Origin: Corynebacterium durum
Lineage (GTDB): Bacteria > Actinomycetota > Actinomycetes > Mycobacteriales > Mycobacteriaceae
Length of the DNA stretch: 64,000 nucleotides
NCBI RefSeq assembly: GCF_030408675.1
Contig: NZ_CP047200.1
Coordinates: forward strand, 1,550,001 to 1,614,000
Direction: 5' to 3'
Both the position numbers and the translations under genes were made by a program. Of this stretch, positions 27,379 through 36,834 are shown piece after piece (the stretch's first letter is position 1; each line of letters starts with the position of its first letter). The notes under the pieces are model-generated. The model saw only the letters and a list, made by a program, of their open reading frames with translations, searched no databases and was not told where the DNA came from.

Positions 27379-28617
27379 GTGAACTCTACCCTCAACACCC
27401 GATTGCGCACATTGTGGGTGAGCCCCGAACCTGCGGCTACCGAACCTTTTCCGTCTCGTGTACGAACTACTGCGTGGGATCACATTGGTAATTCAATTCT
27501 GTGGCCTTTAGCAATGATTCTGGTCGCACACAGACTAATCATTTTGTCCATTAACGGTGATGTCACTGACGATTTCTCTACCGTGTACTATGCGTTGCGC
27601 AGGTTCATTGAGGGTGTCCCTGTCTACAACGAAAATTATCACCACGTAGACCCGCACTACCTCTACTCCCCTGGTGCCACACTATTACTATCGCCTCTAG
27701 GGTTTTTAGGGCATTTTGGCCTGGCACGGCTGGGATTCATTGGCGTTAATGCACTCGCCATCATCCTCGCTGTTGGACTGCTGACGCGCATGTTTGGTTT
27801 TTCGCTGCGGTCGTTTGTCTGGCCGCTGTCGATTTCTCTCGCTTTTCTTACCGAGTCGGTACGCAGCACCCTGATTTTCTCCAACATCAACGGCATTCTG
27901 CTACTTGCATTATGCGGGTATTTTTTCCTGCTACTACGCGACAAGCAGTGGTGGGCTGGCGTGGTTATCGGCGTGGCTATTCTGATTAAGCCGCTCTTCC
28001 TCCCCTTGTTGTTCTTGCCTTTAGTGAAGCTACAGTGGCGGGCCATCGTGGTGGGCCTTGTTGTGCCTGTACTGTTTAATCTCGCAGCTCTGCCGCTGAT
28101 TAAAGATGTCAACGACTATTCGGAGCGGCTTCTCCCCTACCTAAGCCAGACTCGTGACTACTTTAATAGTTCGCTTCCTGGCATCGCTTTGTACTACGGA
28201 ATGCCTACCGCACTGAAGCTTATGCTTTTTGCCGTGTTCGCAACTGCGGTAGCCGTTGGCGTAATAATGCTGCTTCGGTGGCGCTATAGTGATCCGCTGT
28301 TCTGGATGACTACTACCTCAACATTGCTGCTTAGTGGCGTGTTTTTCCTGTCTTCCCTGGGACAGATGTACTACTCAATGATGTTTTTCCCCATGATGTT
28401 CACCGTTGTACTGCGCAAATCAGTGCTGCATTCCTGGGTGGCATGGGTGGCTGTGTATTGTTTCTTCTCCCCCGATTCGTGGGTGTCGCACCGCTGGTAT
28501 GCGATCAGCCGATGGACAGCTTTTACGCTACCGACAGTCGGCTGGGGTTTGCTTATCCTGGTCATTGCCACGGCTGCGACGACCTGGTGGTGGAATGAAC
28601 GCCGGAGCGAAGGATAA
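27379..28617 (+). CDS. aftC: GT87-type alpha-(1->3)-arabinofuranosyltransferase AftC-like
   Basis: A 412-residue polytopic membrane protein with about ten hydrophobic helices, of the GT87/GT-C type. The first extracytoplasmic loop carries adjacent acidic residues (GDVTDDFSTVYYALRRF), where GT-C enzymes keep their catalytic Asp, followed by the aromatic PHYLYSPGATLLLSP segment. In mycobacteria AftC, which branches the arabinan of arabinogalactan and lipoarabinomannan from decaprenylphosphoryl-arabinose, lies directly before msrB, as here. The identification rests on family and synteny; other GT87 mannosyl- or arabinosyltransferases cannot be excluded. The GTG start lacks a strong ribosome site. 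Confidence 0.8.
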   Translation: MNSTLNTRLRTLWVSPEPAATEPFPSRVRTTAWDHIGNSILWPLAMILVAHRLIILSINGDVTDDFSTVYYALRRFIEGVPVYNENYHHVDPHYLYSPGATLLLSPLGFLGHFGLARLGFIGVNALAIILAVGLLTRMFGFSLRSFVWPLSISLAFLTESVRSTLIFSNINGILLLALCGYFFLLLRDKQWWAGVVIGVAILIKPLFLPLLFLPLVKLQWRAIVVGLVVPVLFNLAALPLIKDVNDYSERLLPYLSQTRDYFNSSLPGIALYYGMPTALKLMLFAVFATAVAVGVIMLLRWRYSDPLFWMTTTSTLLLSGVFFLSSLGQMYYSMMFFPMMFTVVLRKSVLHSWVAWVAVYCFFSPDSWVSHRWYAISRWTAFTLPTVGWGLLILVIATAATTWWWNERRSEG

Positions 28618-28689
28618 ACGGGAATAGTTGCGGCGTCGATACGCGTTGTGTAGTGCACAAGCTCCCATGCGATAGAAAGGCCTGGTGTC

Positions 28690-29100
28690 GTGACTGATTT
28701 TAAACTTCTCACTGATGATGAGTGGCGCAAACGCCTCACCAACATGGAATTTCATGTTTTAAGGGAGGCGGGTACAGAACCACCGTTTGTCGGCGAATAC
28801 ACTGACACCACGGCAAGCGGCGTGTACTCGTGCCGCGCATGCGGAGAAGAATTGTTTCGGTCCACTGAAAAGTTCAGCTCACACTGCGGCTGGCCATCCT
28901 TTTTCTCACCATTGGCCCAAGACCGCATCATACAGCGTGCGGACGATTCCCACGGAATGCGTCGCACCGAGGTGCTGTGCGCCAACTGCGGTTCCCACCT
29001 CGGGCATGTTTTTGAAGGTGAGGGATACGACACCCCCACCGACCTGCGCTACTGCATCAACTCCATCTCGCTGACCTTCGAGGAAGGCCAACAACAGTAG
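28690..29100 (+). CDS. msrB: Peptide-methionine (R)-S-oxide reductase MsrB
   Basis: MsrB repairs the R-diastereomer of methionine sulfoxide in proteins. The 136-residue protein has two zinc-binding CxxC motifs (CRACGEELF and CANCGSHLGHVF), HCGWPSFF, and the catalytic Cys in RYCINSISL. The start is GTG at 28690 with GAAAGG about 11 bases upstream. It is flanked by aftC and hemQ as in mycobacteria. Confidence 0.97.
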   Translation: MTDFKLLTDDEWRKRLTNMEFHVLREAGTEPPFVGEYTDTTASGVYSCRACGEELFRSTEKFSSHCGWPSFFSPLAQDRIIQRADDSHGMRRTEVLCANCGSHLGHVFEGEGYDTPTDLRYCINSISLTFEEGQQQ

Positions 29101-29109
29101 GTGATACAG

Positions 29110-29820
29110 CTAGGGCAGCACTTCGATGATCTCGCTGACGTCCGCTACTCGACGCCCAGTGAAAAACGGCGTTTCCTCACGCACATGCAGGCGCGCCTCG
29201 GTGTAGCGCATCTTGTGCATCAGGTCAACGATTCTGCCTAGATCCGGCCCTTCAAAAGCGAGGATCCACTCGTAATCCCCCAGCGAAAATGACGGGACCG
29301 TGTTGGCGCGAACATCAGGAAAATCTCGCCCTGAACGCCCATGTTCAGCAAGGATGCGGCGACGGTCCTTATCGTCCATGAGGTACCAATCATAGGACCG
29401 AACAAAGGGGTACACGGTGATCCACGCACCCGGGTCTTCCCCCATGATGAAGGATGGAAGGTGGGATTTGTTGAATTCGGCGGGGCGGTGTACAGCCGTA
29501 CCTGTCCAGAAAACCTCTGAGACTTGCCCGAGCACTGTCGTACGGCGGAAGTCGTTGTACGCCTTCTGGATATCCTCGATGTTCTCGGCATGCCACCAGA
29601 TCATGTAGTCCGCTTCTGCGCGGATACTGGAAATATCGTATATTCCGCGCACTACAACGGTTCCTGTGGACTCTAGTTGGGCAAAAAAGTCCTGGGTTTG
29701 AGAGATAATGTCGGCACGTTCGACGCCCAATCCACCTGGAATGATGCGGAATACAGCCCACTGCGTGTAACGCTGCACACTGTTGAGAGCAGCATAATCC
29801 AGACGACGTGATTCGGTCAT
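29110..29820 (-). CDS. hemQ: Coproheme decarboxylase HemQ (chlorite dismutase-like)
   Basis: HemQ oxidatively decarboxylates coproheme to heme b, the last step of the coproporphyrin-dependent pathway of Gram-positive bacteria. The 236-residue protein shows the WITVYPFVRSYDWYLM segment with the substrate-site Tyr, AEHGRSGRDF, which includes the likely proximal heme His, and the PSFSLGDYEWILAFE block. The chlorite-dismutase distal Arg context is not seen. ATG 29820 is preferred: AAAGGAT lies 8 bases upstream, whereas the 29847 option has none. The gene is convergent with msrB. Confidence 0.95.
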   Translation of the reverse strand: MTESRRLDYAALNSVQRYTQWAVFRIIPGGLGVERADIISQTQDFFAQLESTGTVVVRGIYDISSIRAEADYMIWWHAENIEDIQKAYNDFRRTTVLGQVSEVFWTGTAVHRPAEFNKSHLPSFIMGEDPGAWITVYPFVRSYDWYLMDDKDRRRILAEHGRSGRDFPDVRANTVPSFSLGDYEWILAFEGPDLGRIVDLMHKMRYTEARLHVREETPFFTGRRVADVSEIIEVLP

Positions 29821-30021
29821 TCGGGACATCCTTTCGATGATGCACATAGATTATTCAGACATTGTAGGGATACTGCGGCACATGCTGTGGGTGGGTTACT
29901 CAATCCCACTACACGGCAGGTCCGTATCCATCATAAGTATGATTCCAAAAACTCTCCCCTCAAACCCCCTTTTTCGGCGCGCCTCCCGCTGTGGCTTCAG
30001 TTGTGGGATAGCTTTGTGCGT

Positions 30022-30624
30022 GTGACCGACTCTGAAGCTACAGTGCATGCCTCCGCAGCCGCCGACGCAGCTCCGCAGTTCTTTGCCGACGCTGTGGAAT
30101 CCCTCTACCAGGCACAGCTTCGGCCCGAGATCTCAGTGGGTACAATTCGCCCGCCGCAGCGCTTGGCACCGTACAGCCACGCCATTGGTTTGGAAGTCAT
30201 GCACCCTGAAACCGATATTGTTACGCCTGATTCCGAAGGCGACGCTTTTGGGCGTTTGATTATCCTCCATGATCCGCAAGGCGAAGAAACCTGGAACGGG
30301 CAGCTCCGCCTCGTAGCCTATATTCAGGCTGACATGGACGATGCCGTTGCAGGCGACCCGCTTCTCCCCGATGTTGCGTGGGAATGGCTGCGTGAAGGAC
30401 TTGGGGACTCCACTGCGACGTTTACCAACCTAGGTGGCACCGTCACGTCAACCACATCAGTACGTTTCGGTGACATTGGTGGCCCACCTCGCGCCTACCA
30501 ACTAGAGCTGCGAGCATCATGGACAGCTGAAGACAATAACCTCGCTCCGCATGTGGCGGCTTTTGCCACCGTGCTGGCAAGCGTTGCAGGACTTCCCCCA
30601 GAGGGCGTGCGGATGATCCGCTAG
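30022..30624 (+). CDS. DUF3000 family protein
   Basis: A 200-residue soluble protein of the actinobacterial DUF3000 family, found between hemQ and rnd in mycobacteria too. It has no signal peptide and no catalytic motif that I can name. Conserved-looking blocks are RPEISVGTIRPPQRLAPYSH and ATFTNLGGTVTSTTSVRFGD. GTG 30022 (VTDSEATVH) is chosen because an upstream extension to 29887 is basic and unlike the family. The function is unknown. Confidence 0.8.
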   Translation: MTDSEATVHASAAADAAPQFFADAVESLYQAQLRPEISVGTIRPPQRLAPYSHAIGLEVMHPETDIVTPDSEGDAFGRLIILHDPQGEETWNGQLRLVAYIQADMDDAVAGDPLLPDVAWEWLREGLGDSTATFTNLGGTVTSTTSVRFGDIGGPPRAYQLELRASWTAEDNNLAPHVAAFATVLASVAGLPPEGVRMIR

Positions 30625-30653
30625 TACGTCCCAGACGATAGCCTCGCTGGTCG

Positions 30654-31676
30654 CTACTGTTTTATCGCATCGCCCACAGCATCAACCATGGTGTTGAGTG
30701 TGGTGAGGCCAATACCCGTCTGATACCACTCAGCAGCGTTTAAGTACACAATGTGTCGGTGCTGCGCAGCCCTGCTTTTTCTCACCACCTTGCTGCCTAG
30801 TATGTCCTCTTCTTCCTCAGCGGCGGTGGATGTTGCACTCTGATCATGCGTGTCAATCAGGGTGTCTCGATTGATCACAAACAAAAACTCCGGGTCTGCC
30901 TTCGCGATGTCCTCTGCAGAGTATTTCACGGGTTCACCTCCATGAAGTCCGTCAATGCCTATGAAGCCGAGATCGTACACTAGCGAAAACCGGCTATGTA
31001 CGCCGTACGCTGTGGTTTTTCCTTTGCTATTTACAACAACCAGCGCTGTGGCTCCAAGCGCAGCCACCTGTTCACGAACGGTCACTACTTTTTCATCCAA
31101 GGCGGCTAGCTCCGCTTCAACGTCCGCATCCACGCCAAAAATTCGCCCCATCTGTCGCGCGTTGGCAGCATTGTTCCCCAGTACATCCGTTCCAGCGTCA
31201 GCAAGTTCCACAGTTGGCGCGACGGCTGCGAGCTTCTCATAGGTCACTGCCGTACCGCTGCTCGTTAGTATGAGGTCAGGCTTCAGCTCGGCTATGCGCT
31301 TCAGATCTGGCTTACCCAACGGTCCGACCTCGTCAGTACCACCATAGTTTTCTGCGCTAGGTGGGACTATCCTGCCAGCAGGAATTCCCACAATTGCGGA
31401 ACCGAACCCCATGCTGTCCACATAATCCAGGGCTCCATAGTCCAGAACAACTATCCGCTGCGGGCGTTTGTCCAGCACGGTTTCTCCCTGTTTGTGAGAA
31501 ATAGTCACGGGATAGTGTGCTGCATTTTCTGCCGATGTGGTGGTGCTAGTACTCGTCGCTGAGGAGTCAACATCATCTGACGGCGAACCGCACCCCGCTA
31601 CGGCCAACATGACGATCATGACAGCTGCGGCAGCAGGGTCAATGATGACGCGCGGCCTCAACCAGTTCACAACCAA
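30654..31676 (-). CDS. Iron-siderophore-type ABC substrate-binding lipoprotein (orphan)
   Basis: A 340-residue class III (FepB/FhuD-type, periplasmic-binding-2 fold) solute-binding protein. It has a signal peptide with lipobox ending VAGC, a Ser/Thr-rich linker and the two-lobed domain (RIVVLDYGALDYVDSMGFG; ELKPDLILTS; PEFLFVINRD). Ligands of this class are siderophores, heme or cobalamin; the ligand here is unknown. No permease or ATPase adjoins it. The start is TTG 31676 or, more plausibly by spacing from GAGG, GTG 31670. No clear DtxR box was seen in the short divergent promoter region. Confidence 0.88.
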   Translation of the reverse strand: MVVNWLRPRVIIDPAAAAVMIVMLAVAGCGSPSDDVDSSATSTSTTTSAENAAHYPVTISHKQGETVLDKRPQRIVVLDYGALDYVDSMGFGSAIVGIPAGRIVPPSAENYGGTDEVGPLGKPDLKRIAELKPDLILTSSGTAVTYEKLAAVAPTVELADAGTDVLGNNAANARQMGRIFGVDADVEAELAALDEKVVTVREQVAALGATALVVVNSKGKTTAYGVHSRFSLVYDLGFIGIDGLHGGEPVKYSAEDIAKADPEFLFVINRDTLIDTHDQSATSTAAEEEEDILGSKVVRKSRAAQHRHIVYLNAAEWYQTGIGLTTLNTMVDAVGDAIKQ

Positions 31677-31714
31677 CTCACCTCATTCCATGTCCGTCCT
31701 GTGGCTATAGCGGC

Positions 31715-31728
31715 TACACTATTAAAAC
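31715..31728 (+). promoter_or_regulatory. -10 element of a probable leaderless rnd transcript
   Basis: TACACT (31715-31720) lies 8 bases before the ATG at 31729, and no ribosome binding site is present, which fits transcription starting at or next to the start codon. Confidence 0.5.
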
Positions 31729-32922
31729 ATGTCAATCCCCCTTGTGGAGCCGCGTGATGGGCTGCCGCCGTTATGCGAATCCCCTGACCAGTTTCACGAG
31801 GCGCTTGCACGCTTGGAGGCCGGAAATGGCCCACTTGCCATTGACACAGAACGAGCCTCCGGCATCCGGTACGGGAACCGCGCCTTCCTAGTGCAGATAC
31901 GTCGAGCAGGTTGTGGAACAGTCCTCTTTGATGCCGAGCAGCATCGTACCGAACTCGGAGAGATCCTGAAACCCCTGCTCAATAGCACTACATGGGTACT
32001 GCATGCAGCGGTGTCTGATCTGCCAAGTCTGCAGAACTTTGGGTGGTTTCCTATTCGGTTATTCGACACAGAGGTAGCGGGCCGTCTAGCGGGGTTCGAT
32101 CGGGTGAATCTTGCAGCCATGGTGGAAAAAGTCCTGGGCCTGCACCTTGCCAAAGGGCTAGCACAGTCGGACTGGTCCAGGCGTCCCATCCCTGCTGCAT
32201 GGTTAACCTATGCGGCGCTGGATGTGGAGGTGCTACTGGAACTCGCGGACTCCATGGCTGCCATCTTGACCGCCGATGGAAAAACTGCGTGGGCCGAGCA
32301 GGAGTTTGAGCACATCAGGCTTCAAGCTCGTCAGCCGCAGGCTGAATCAACATGGCAAGATATGAAAGGCATCAGCGTTTTGACACGACCCCCGCAACTC
32401 GCTGTCGCCCAAGCACTGTGGACCACGCGGGAGGCCATTGCACTCCGCAAAGACCTGTCACCCGGACGGGTATTGCGCAACCGTGTGCTTCTCGACGTCG
32501 CGCGCACGCTCCCCACATCCCCTGTTGAGTTGGCAAAGATCCCTGGCTTTCCCAAAAACAAGGGTGCTGCGTACCGTTGGTTCAGGGTGGTATCACAGGC
32601 CCTTCACACCCCTCGCGAGCAGTGGCCGCAGCCATCACCACAGGTCTTTGACCCTCAGAGCCGCTCATGGACAAAGCACGATAAAGCGGCTGCCGCTGCT
32701 CTATCAGATGCTAAAAATATTGTCGCCGAGATCGCATCCCGTTACCACGTGCCTGAGTCGTATGTCCTTCCCACAGCCATTATCAAAAAGGCAGTGTGGA
32801 GCACCCGTGTAGCCAAGAACATCACGTCCAAGGAACAATTGCAGGACTTGTTGGCACAACAAGCGGTCCGACCTTGGCAACGTGGGCTAGTGCTGGAACC
32901 GCTAGCTGCGGTCCTGCTGTAA
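31729..32922 (+). CDS. rnd: Ribonuclease D-like 3'-5' exonuclease
   Basis: A 397-residue DEDDy exonuclease that should trim stable RNA 3' ends. Exo I is seen in [10 protein letters not shown], Exo II in [14 protein letters not shown] and Exo III with its Tyr in [15 protein letters not shown]. An HRDC domain follows (about 210-290; [21 protein letters not shown]). The C-terminal portion includes a second helical region. The stop overlaps the convergent dxs stop by 21 bases. Confidence 0.93.
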   Translation: MSIPLVEPRDGLPPLCESPDQFHEALARLEAGNGPLAIDTERASGIRYGNRAFLVQIRRAGCGTVLFDAEQHRTELGEILKPLLNSTTWVLHAAVSDLPSLQNFGWFPIRLFDTEVAGRLAGFDRVNLAAMVEKVLGLHLAKGLAQSDWSRRPIPAAWLTYAALDVEVLLELADSMAAILTADGKTAWAEQEFEHIRLQARQPQAESTWQDMKGISVLTRPPQLAVAQALWTTREAIALRKDLSPGRVLRNRVLLDVARTLPTSPVELAKIPGFPKNKGAAYRWFRVVSQALHTPREQWPQPSPQVFDPQSRSWTKHDKAAAAALSDAKNIVAEIASRYHVPESYVLPTAIIKKAVWSTRVAKNITSKEQLQDLLAQQAVRPWQRGLVLEPLAAVLL

Positions 32923-34797
32923 CCAGTCCAGAATGCGCTGCGCGACACCTTCTGCATCCAGCTTCTGGTCATGGAGAATCTCACTGCGAGACGCATGATC
33001 AAGGAACTCCTCCGGTACCGCAAGGTGACGTAGAGGAGTATCAATACCTGCAGCACTGAGTGCTTCACTAAGAAGCGAGCCAACGCCTCCGTGGATAACG
33101 CCATCTTCAAGAGTGACCACCATGTCATGCTCAGATGCGGTTTGCACAATCGATTCCGCAACGGGAACAACCCACCGTGGGTCAACCACGGTCACGGCGT
33201 AGCCTGCAGCATCAAGGGATGTGGCAGCCGCTAATGCTGTCTCGACGAAGGCACCCACCGAGACAAGCGCAACACGGACAGCAGTGTCGGACGGCGCTTC
33301 AGAACGGAATAGCACCTCGACACCATCGTCATAAGTCTCTACCGCTTGGTGGACAGGGGGCAGCGAGCCTTTAGGGAAACGGACGGCAGTTGGGCCGTCG
33401 TTAATGGCAAGTGCTTCACGAAAAAGCATCCGCAACTGTTCACCGTCGCGGGGTGCGGCAACACGCATGCCAGGGATGATGGAGAGAATCGAAAGATCCC
33501 AGACGCCGTTGTGGCTAGCGCCGTCGGAACCCGTGATACCGGCACGGTCAAGAACGAGGGTGAGTGGGAGCCGCAGTAACGCGACATCCATGAGCAACTG
33601 GTCAAAGGCACGGTTGAGGAAGGTAGAGTACACAGCAACAACTGGGTGCACGCCCCCCAGCGCGAGACCTGCCGCAGAGGTGATGGCGTGCTGCTCGGCA
33701 ATGCCAACATCGAAGAAACGATCAGGGAACTCCGCGCCGAACTTATCAAGGCCAGTGGGCCCCGCCATGGCGGCTGTGATAGCCACAATGTCGTTACGTT
33801 CGCGTCCGGCCTTGAGCAGTTCTTTAGAAAACACCGAAGTCCAGCCCGGTTGTGCCTCGAACACCGGCTTCCCTGTCACAGGATCGATAATGCCTGTGGA
33901 ATGCATTAGATCAGCTTCGTCATTTTCCGCAGGGGCGTAGCCGCGACCTTTTTCCGTCACTACATGGATGATCAGCGGGCCGTCGTAATCCCGCGCATAG
34001 CGGAAGGCATGCTCCAGCTGTTTCAGGTTATGTCCATCCACCGGGCCGATGTACTTCATTCCCAGTTCAGGGAACATTTCAGTGCGGATAACGGTGTATT
34101 TCACCCCCTCTTTCAGCGCATGCATCACATCAAAGGTGCGTTTACCCACCCAACCCATCGAATTGAGCGTACTTTTACCCTGTTCCATCACCTTGTCGTA
34201 GAAGGGCTGCATCCGCAGGTCCGCGAGGTTATCCGCGAAACCACCGATGGTCGGTGAGTAACTGCGACCGTTATCATTTACGATGATAACGACGTTACGG
34301 TCTTTACCTGCGGCAATGTTATTCAGCGCCTCCCAGCACATGCCGCCAGTGAGGGCGCCATCCCCCACGATGGCAACCACATTACGGTCAGCCTGCCCGG
34401 TAAGTTCAAATGCTTTAGCCATGCCGTCGGCGTAGGACAACGCAGCGGACGCGTGGCTCGATTCCGTCCAGTCATGTTCACTTTCAGCACGAGACGTGTA
34501 CCCAGACAGGCCGTCCTTCTGCCGCAATGTATCAAACAAATTAGCTCGCCCAGTCACAATCTTGTGCACATAGCTTTGGTGGCTGGTATCAAAAATGATG
34601 GCGTCACGTGGAGAGTCAAACACTCGGTGAAGCGCCAAAGTCAGCTCCACCACCCCCAAATTGGGGCCTAGATGCCCGCCTGTCGCCGACACTTTTGCGA
34701 CAAGAAACTCACGTACCTCCGTGGCCAGCTGCGTCAACTCGTCCGTTGACAACGCCTTGAGATCCTCAGGCGACGAAATGCGATTCAGAATACTCAT
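32902..34797 (-). CDS. dxs: 1-deoxy-D-xylulose-5-phosphate synthase
   Basis: Dxs condenses pyruvate and glyceraldehyde 3-phosphate to DXP, the entry to the MEP isoprenoid pathway and to thiamine precursors. The 631-residue thiamine diphosphate enzyme has [17 protein letters not shown] with a catalytic His, the ThDP-binding [16 protein letters not shown], and the transketolase-type [15 protein letters not shown] segment with the C-terminal domain following. It is in the conserved rnd-dxs-TrmA-like order. Confidence 0.97.
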   Translation of the reverse strand: MSILNRISSPEDLKALSTDELTQLATEVREFLVAKVSATGGHLGPNLGVVELTLALHRVFDSPRDAIIFDTSHQSYVHKIVTGRANLFDTLRQKDGLSGYTSRAESEHDWTESSHASAALSYADGMAKAFELTGQADRNVVAIVGDGALTGGMCWEALNNIAAGKDRNVVIIVNDNGRSYSPTIGGFADNLADLRMQPFYDKVMEQGKSTLNSMGWVGKRTFDVMHALKEGVKYTVIRTEMFPELGMKYIGPVDGHNLKQLEHAFRYARDYDGPLIIHVVTEKGRGYAPAENDEADLMHSTGIIDPVTGKPVFEAQPGWTSVFSKELLKAGRERNDIVAITAAMAGPTGLDKFGAEFPDRFFDVGIAEQHAITSAAGLALGGVHPVVAVYSTFLNRAFDQLLMDVALLRLPLTLVLDRAGITGSDGASHNGVWDLSILSIIPGMRVAAPRDGEQLRMLFREALAINDGPTAVRFPKGSLPPVHQAVETYDDGVEVLFRSEAPSDTAVRVALVSVGAFVETALAAATSLDAAGYAVTVVDPRWVVPVAESIVQTASEHDMVVTLEDGVIHGGVGSLLSEALSAAGIDTPLRHLAVPEEFLDHASRSEILHDQKLDAEGVAQRILDWLQQDRS

Positions 34798-34913
34798 TGG
34801 CGTGAGCTAAAAACCTTTGCTGTTAGAAAACGGCTTACCACAAATCAACTGTGAAAATCTGCGGCTGCCCTGCCACGATCAGGGTGCAGAACAGCCACAG
34901 TATGCTGATTATC

Positions 34914-36170
34914 TTACCCCCTGCCCGCAGGCGATGTGGGCGTAAATAGCCCAAAAGTCTCACAGTGGTGTGTACCTGGAAACGCGTTAAACACACGTAA
35001 CCTGCGTAATCGATAACCATGTTCCACCCAACTTCGGGTATCCCGGGCGAACGTAGCGGCGTCACACCCTATGTGCACAACGACACCAGGATGCCTCGCA
35101 GCTACATCAGCAATCACCTGATCACCAGCACCCTGCCGCGGGGGATCCAACACCACAACCGCAGGATCAGGCAACTGCGCCAGGCGACGCTCCACCTTCC
35201 CAGTCACAAAACTCACCCGAGCATCACCTGACAACGCTGCCACCCCACTGTCGTGCGCGTAAGGCGACACCTCCACCGAATACACCTCAGCAGCATCACC
35301 ACACGCGCGCAGTAATGACGGCACAAACAACCCCACCCCGCCGTACAAATCCCACGCAACCACCCTGCCTGGCTGCTTATCGACGCTCTCTCCTGCCGCA
35401 CATTCCCGACGCACCCACTCCTCCACAGTGTCCGCGTATACCTCGGGAGCGCGCCTATGAGCCTGCCAAAAACCAGTGGCAGGAAACTCAAACGTCGTGT
35501 TGCGCACAGTCTCTTGCACCGTGCCAGTCCCCTCCAGCACAGATGTCACCTGCTCAACGCGTTGGCCTCGTCCTACCTTCCGGGTCTCCACCACATGTCG
35601 ATGACCAGTGCTGTCAATCGCAACGACCAACTCCGCGCCGGGACGAAACGTTCTTGCCCCTGGCCCAACGATGCCGTCTAGCAAACCAGGAACAGCCTGC
35701 GTGCACTGCGCATCCGCAACCACGTCACGCGACCTTCCCGCGCGTAGCCCAGCGCGACCATGGGGGTCCACCCCCAGTCGCATGCGGGTGCGCCATCCCG
35801 TCGGTGTATCAAAGTCCACGAGTTCAGGTTCAGGAACATCGTTGAGCTGACCGAGACGTCGTAGCTGTTCAACAACGGTCGCAGCCTTGACGGTGAGTTC
35901 ATGGTCAGGGACGAGCTCCCCCAAGTCACAGCAGCCCGCGCCAACTGCGGCTGCGGGACAGCGCTGGTGAGTTCGCTGCGGTGACGGGGTAAGTACTCGA
36001 GCCACTGTTGCCCGCGCAAAGTTCTTTTTCTCCTGGGTGAAAGTTATTTCTACAGTGTCTCCAGGGATGGCACCGCGAACAAAGACGACTCGGCCGTCGA
36101 CATGCGCAATACCTTCACCACCGTGAGCAAAACTTTCAATGTCAACAGTTGCCACTGGTGGCTTATTCAT
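34914..36170 (-). CDS. TRAM-domain class I SAM-dependent RNA methyltransferase (TrmA/RlmD family)
   Basis: A 418-residue RNA uridine-5-methyltransferase-like protein. An N-terminal TRAM domain (about 5-60) is followed by a Cys-containing segment (RCPAAAVGAGCC with a later DAQC) that could bind an Fe-S cluster. A SAM-binding core then carries VAWDLYGGVGLFVPSL, VVVLDPPRQGAG and the catalytic Cys in VVHIGCDAATFARD. Whether tRNA or rRNA is the substrate cannot be told. Its start overlaps the end of the DUF3159 gene (36163), so these are co-transcribed. Confidence 0.9.
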   Translation of the reverse strand: MNKPPVATVDIESFAHGGEGIAHVDGRVVFVRGAIPGDTVEITFTQEKKNFARATVARVLTPSPQRTHQRCPAAAVGAGCCDLGELVPDHELTVKAATVVEQLRRLGQLNDVPEPELVDFDTPTGWRTRMRLGVDPHGRAGLRAGRSRDVVADAQCTQAVPGLLDGIVGPGARTFRPGAELVVAIDSTGHRHVVETRKVGRGQRVEQVTSVLEGTGTVQETVRNTTFEFPATGFWQAHRRAPEVYADTVEEWVRRECAAGESVDKQPGRVVAWDLYGGVGLFVPSLLRACGDAAEVYSVEVSPYAHDSGVAALSGDARVSFVTGKVERRLAQLPDPAVVVLDPPRQGAGDQVIADVAARHPGVVVHIGCDAATFARDTRSWVEHGYRLRRLRVFNAFPGTHHCETFGLFTPTSPAGRG

Positions 36171-36834
36171 TCATATCCTCGGATTCTTGTGGGCGGGGTG
36201 TTGGTTCTTCCCCGTCTGCTTGTTTGATGGCTGCGTTGGCTCGGCGAACTGCCCACACAGACACGAGCATCATAACGCCAGTCAGTGGCCATCCAGTCAG
36301 AATTTTTGCCACGGCCAAGGAGTTCGTGGCATCGGCATCGTAGAAGAATTTTTGGATGAGGAACCTAATGAGAAACACCAAGCCCCAACCGATGGTGGCG
36401 ATGTCGTAGGTATAGCGGGCTTTCTTGTTGGCGCGCCACGACATTCCGTCGCCGTTGATGCCCTTCCACACCACGCCAACCGCAGGCCAGCGGATTATCA
36501 CTGAGATGAAGAAAATGGCGGCGTAAAGCAGCGACATCCATATGCCGTACAGGAAAAATCCTTTAGCGTCGCCAGTAAACCAGGCGATCGCCGCACCAAT
36601 GCCCACACCAATGAGTCCCGAAAATGCCGGCTGCAGGTTTTCCCTGCGGATGATGCGCCAAAGGAACACTCCACAGGCCACCCCCATCGCGGCCATTAGT
36701 GCGGGCATAAGTCCCCACCGCGCGTTAACAGGAATAAGGATGAGGATGGGCAGTGTGGAGGAGATAAGTCCACTCACTCCACCCATCTGTTCCATGATGG
36801 TGGGGGCTTCTTTTTTCTCTTGACTTTCGTCCAC
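36163..36834 (-). CDS. DUF3159 membrane protein
   Basis: A 223-residue protein with about five to six membrane helices between residues 18 and 205, of the actinobacterial DUF3159 family, and acidic Asp/Glu/Pro-rich ends. Mid-sequence RWPAVGVVWKGINGDGMSWR looks like the conserved loop. The GTG start shares one base with the preceding DUF3710 stop (TAGTG), so translation is coupled. The function is unknown. Confidence 0.82.
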   Translation of the reverse strand: MDESQEKKEAPTIMEQMGGVSGLISSTLPILILIPVNARWGLMPALMAAMGVACGVFLWRIIRRENLQPAFSGLIGVGIGAAIAWFTGDAKGFFLYGIWMSLLYAAIFFISVIIRWPAVGVVWKGINGDGMSWRANKKARYTYDIATIGWGLVFLIRFLIQKFFYDADATNSLAVAKILTGWPLTGVMMLVSVWAVRRANAAIKQADGEEPTPRPQESEDMNE

